From NCBI RefSeq assembly GCF_002282855.1, contig NZ_NRIR01000005.1:1-64000 (forward strand): 64,000 nt of DNA, in the 5' to 3' direction. The DNA is from Paraferrimonas sedimenticola (GTDB taxonomy: Bacteria > Pseudomonadota > Gammaproteobacteria > Enterobacterales > Shewanellaceae). How positions within the stretch are numbered: position 1 is the first letter of the stretch; every line of letters starts with the position of its first letter. The notes under the pieces were generated by a model that saw nothing but the letters and a program-made list of their open reading frames with translations, did not search any database and had not been told where the DNA came from. Both the position numbers and the translations under genes were made by a program. This document shows, in pieces, positions 63,045 through 64,000 of the stretch.

Positions 63045-63851
63045 TTAAGACAGCTTAAGGGCTTCAGACAGGTGAGGGCGCATGGCTTTTAGCATGGCTT
63101 GAGTCACCTTAGGGCCACCGGCAACGATGTGGCCAGACTTCATGTAGTTGTGACCACCATTGATGTCGGTCACCATGGCTCCGGCTTCGCGGGCAATTAG
63201 CTCACCGGCGGCAATGTCCCAAGGCTTTAGGCATAGCTCAAAGTAACCGTCCAAACGACCAGCAGCGGTGTAGACCAAATCCAGAGCGGCAGAGCCGGCG
63301 CGACGCATATCGGCGGCGTGGCTGAACATTTCGCCAAGTAAAGTCATGTAGGTGTCGGTGTGCTGACGCGCTTTGAACGGGAAGCCGGTGGCTACGATGC
63401 CGCCAGCCAATTCGTTGTTTTGAGGAACGCGGATGCGGAAACCGTTCATTTGCGCACCTTGGCCGCGAGTCGCGCTAAATAGCTCATCGCGCAGTGGGTC
63501 ATAAACTACAGCCACCTCGGTTTTTCCTTTGACCTGAAGGGCAATGGATACTGCGAAGTGTGGAATACCTTGTACAAAGTTGGTGGTACCGTCGAGGGGA
63601 TCGATGATCCATAGGTACTCATCGGACTCGCCATGGGTTTCGCCGCTTTCTTCAGCTACGATGCGATGGTCTGGATAGGCTTTGTGAATATTGTAAATAA
63701 TGGCTTGTTCGGCCTCTTTATCGACACTAGTAACATAGTCATTTTGACCTTTAGCTTCGACCTTAACCTTGTCCATTTGCGCGTAAGCGCGAGTGATCAC
63801 AGTGCCTGCGGCGCGCGCAGCACGGACCGCTATCGTCATCATAGGATGCAT
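63045..63851 (-). CDS. suhB: Inositol-1-monophosphatase SuhB
   Basis: The 268-residue protein has the inositol monophosphatase metal sites: Glu in IVAEESGE, the WIIDPLDGTTNFVQGIPHFAVSIAL motif and the CLKPWDIAAGELIAREAGAMVTDINGG motif. It starts MHPMMTIAVRAARAAG as in SuhB. Besides phosphatase activity, SuhB helps rRNA transcription antitermination. It lies near secDF as in related genomes. The last 150 bases of the window beyond it hold no visible gene. Confidence 0.95.
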   Translation of the reverse strand: MHPMMTIAVRAARAAGTVITRAYAQMDKVKVEAKGQNDYVTSVDKEAEQAIIYNIHKAYPDHRIVAEESGETHGESDEYLWIIDPLDGTTNFVQGIPHFAVSIALQVKGKTEVAVVYDPLRDELFSATRGQGAQMNGFRIRVPQNNELAGGIVATGFPFKARQHTDTYMTLLGEMFSHAADMRRAGSAALDLVYTAAGRLDGYFELCLKPWDIAAGELIAREAGAMVTDINGGHNYMKSGHIVAGGPKVTQAMLKAMRPHLSEALKLS

Positions 63852-64000
63852 AGAGAATACCCTTGGCTGTAAAAGAACGGTTTAAAAAACGGCGCAAGTC
63901 TATCAGGATTTTGACTCGGGTGAAATAGTCAAAAGGCGATACTTGCTTGCACCAGCCATAGGCAAGGATAGCAAAAGGTAAAATTCAGGTTGTGTGGTGA

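Noticed and set aside
63852-64000. Last 149 bases of the window
   Set aside because: No open frame or RNA gene is visible; it is probably the start region of a gene beyond the window.

Overview
This window looks like the chromosome of a marine gammaproteobacterium of the order Alteromonadales, close to Shewanella or Ferrimonas. The evidence is gene content and order: gcvA-ygdD-rlmM; an NAD-type isocitrate dehydrogenase; rdgC, porin, phoB-phoR-pstS; unusually long PstC and PstA; aceB-aceA; and queA-tgt-yajC-secD-secF. This placement is an inference, because no rRNA or tRNA gene is visible.

Layout. 1-1100 is a decayed accessory stretch: the end of an IS3-family element that cuts off a Gly/Cys-rich protein, a possible second IS end, and a 24-bp tandem repeat with a hairpin. 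1121-4228 holds gcvA, a hydrolase, ygdD and rlmM. 4409-10723 holds a lipoprotein, isocitrate dehydrogenase, an S9 peptidase, a monooxygenase-like protein, an MddA-like methyltransferase and a small exported protein. 10791-14214 is the main accessory region (below). 14089-18466 (minus) holds the ppnN-xni-SDR operon and a diguanylate cyclase. 18605-21399 holds an M61 peptidase and rdgC.

21500-35741 is a phosphate block: porin, phoB, phoR, pstS, then ppx, ppk and a GcvR-like gene (minus), then pstC-pstA-pstB-phoU. Arrays of 7-bp Pho half-sites at 11-bp spacing sit before the porin, pstS and pstC. 35876-44618 carries two adaptor/RND-pump pairs. 45284-48233 is the glyoxylate shunt (aceB, aceA), with three palindromes in its long leader and a 51-codon gene after it. 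48668-54113 covers queuosine synthesis and Sec translocase accessory genes. 54255-63851 holds a DUF2007 protein, a CysG-like protein with a worn-out second domain, a short CstA-family transporter close to a BtsS/BtsR-type two-component system, YaeQ, a YecH-like protein, PsiE, CreA, a DsbA with a His-rich insertion, and SuhB.

Main discovery. A compact element of about 2.4 kb (about 11801-14214), carrying a serine recombinase and one zinc-ribbon/DUF4145-like gene, appears to have integrated inside the 3' end of a short-chain dehydrogenase gene. The intact gene (14089-14781, minus) seems to take its last 42 codons from the element. A diverged, displaced copy of those 42 codons with its own stop lies at 11675-11800, and both copies begin in the same 16-bp repeat. 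A third, more decayed copy of the same 3' end lies at 10791-10905, beyond a cold-shock gene, and starts at about the same codon. That pattern fits repeated integrations at one site, each regenerating the gene end, much as phage 21 and e14 do at icd, but here with a serine recombinase and a single cargo gene.
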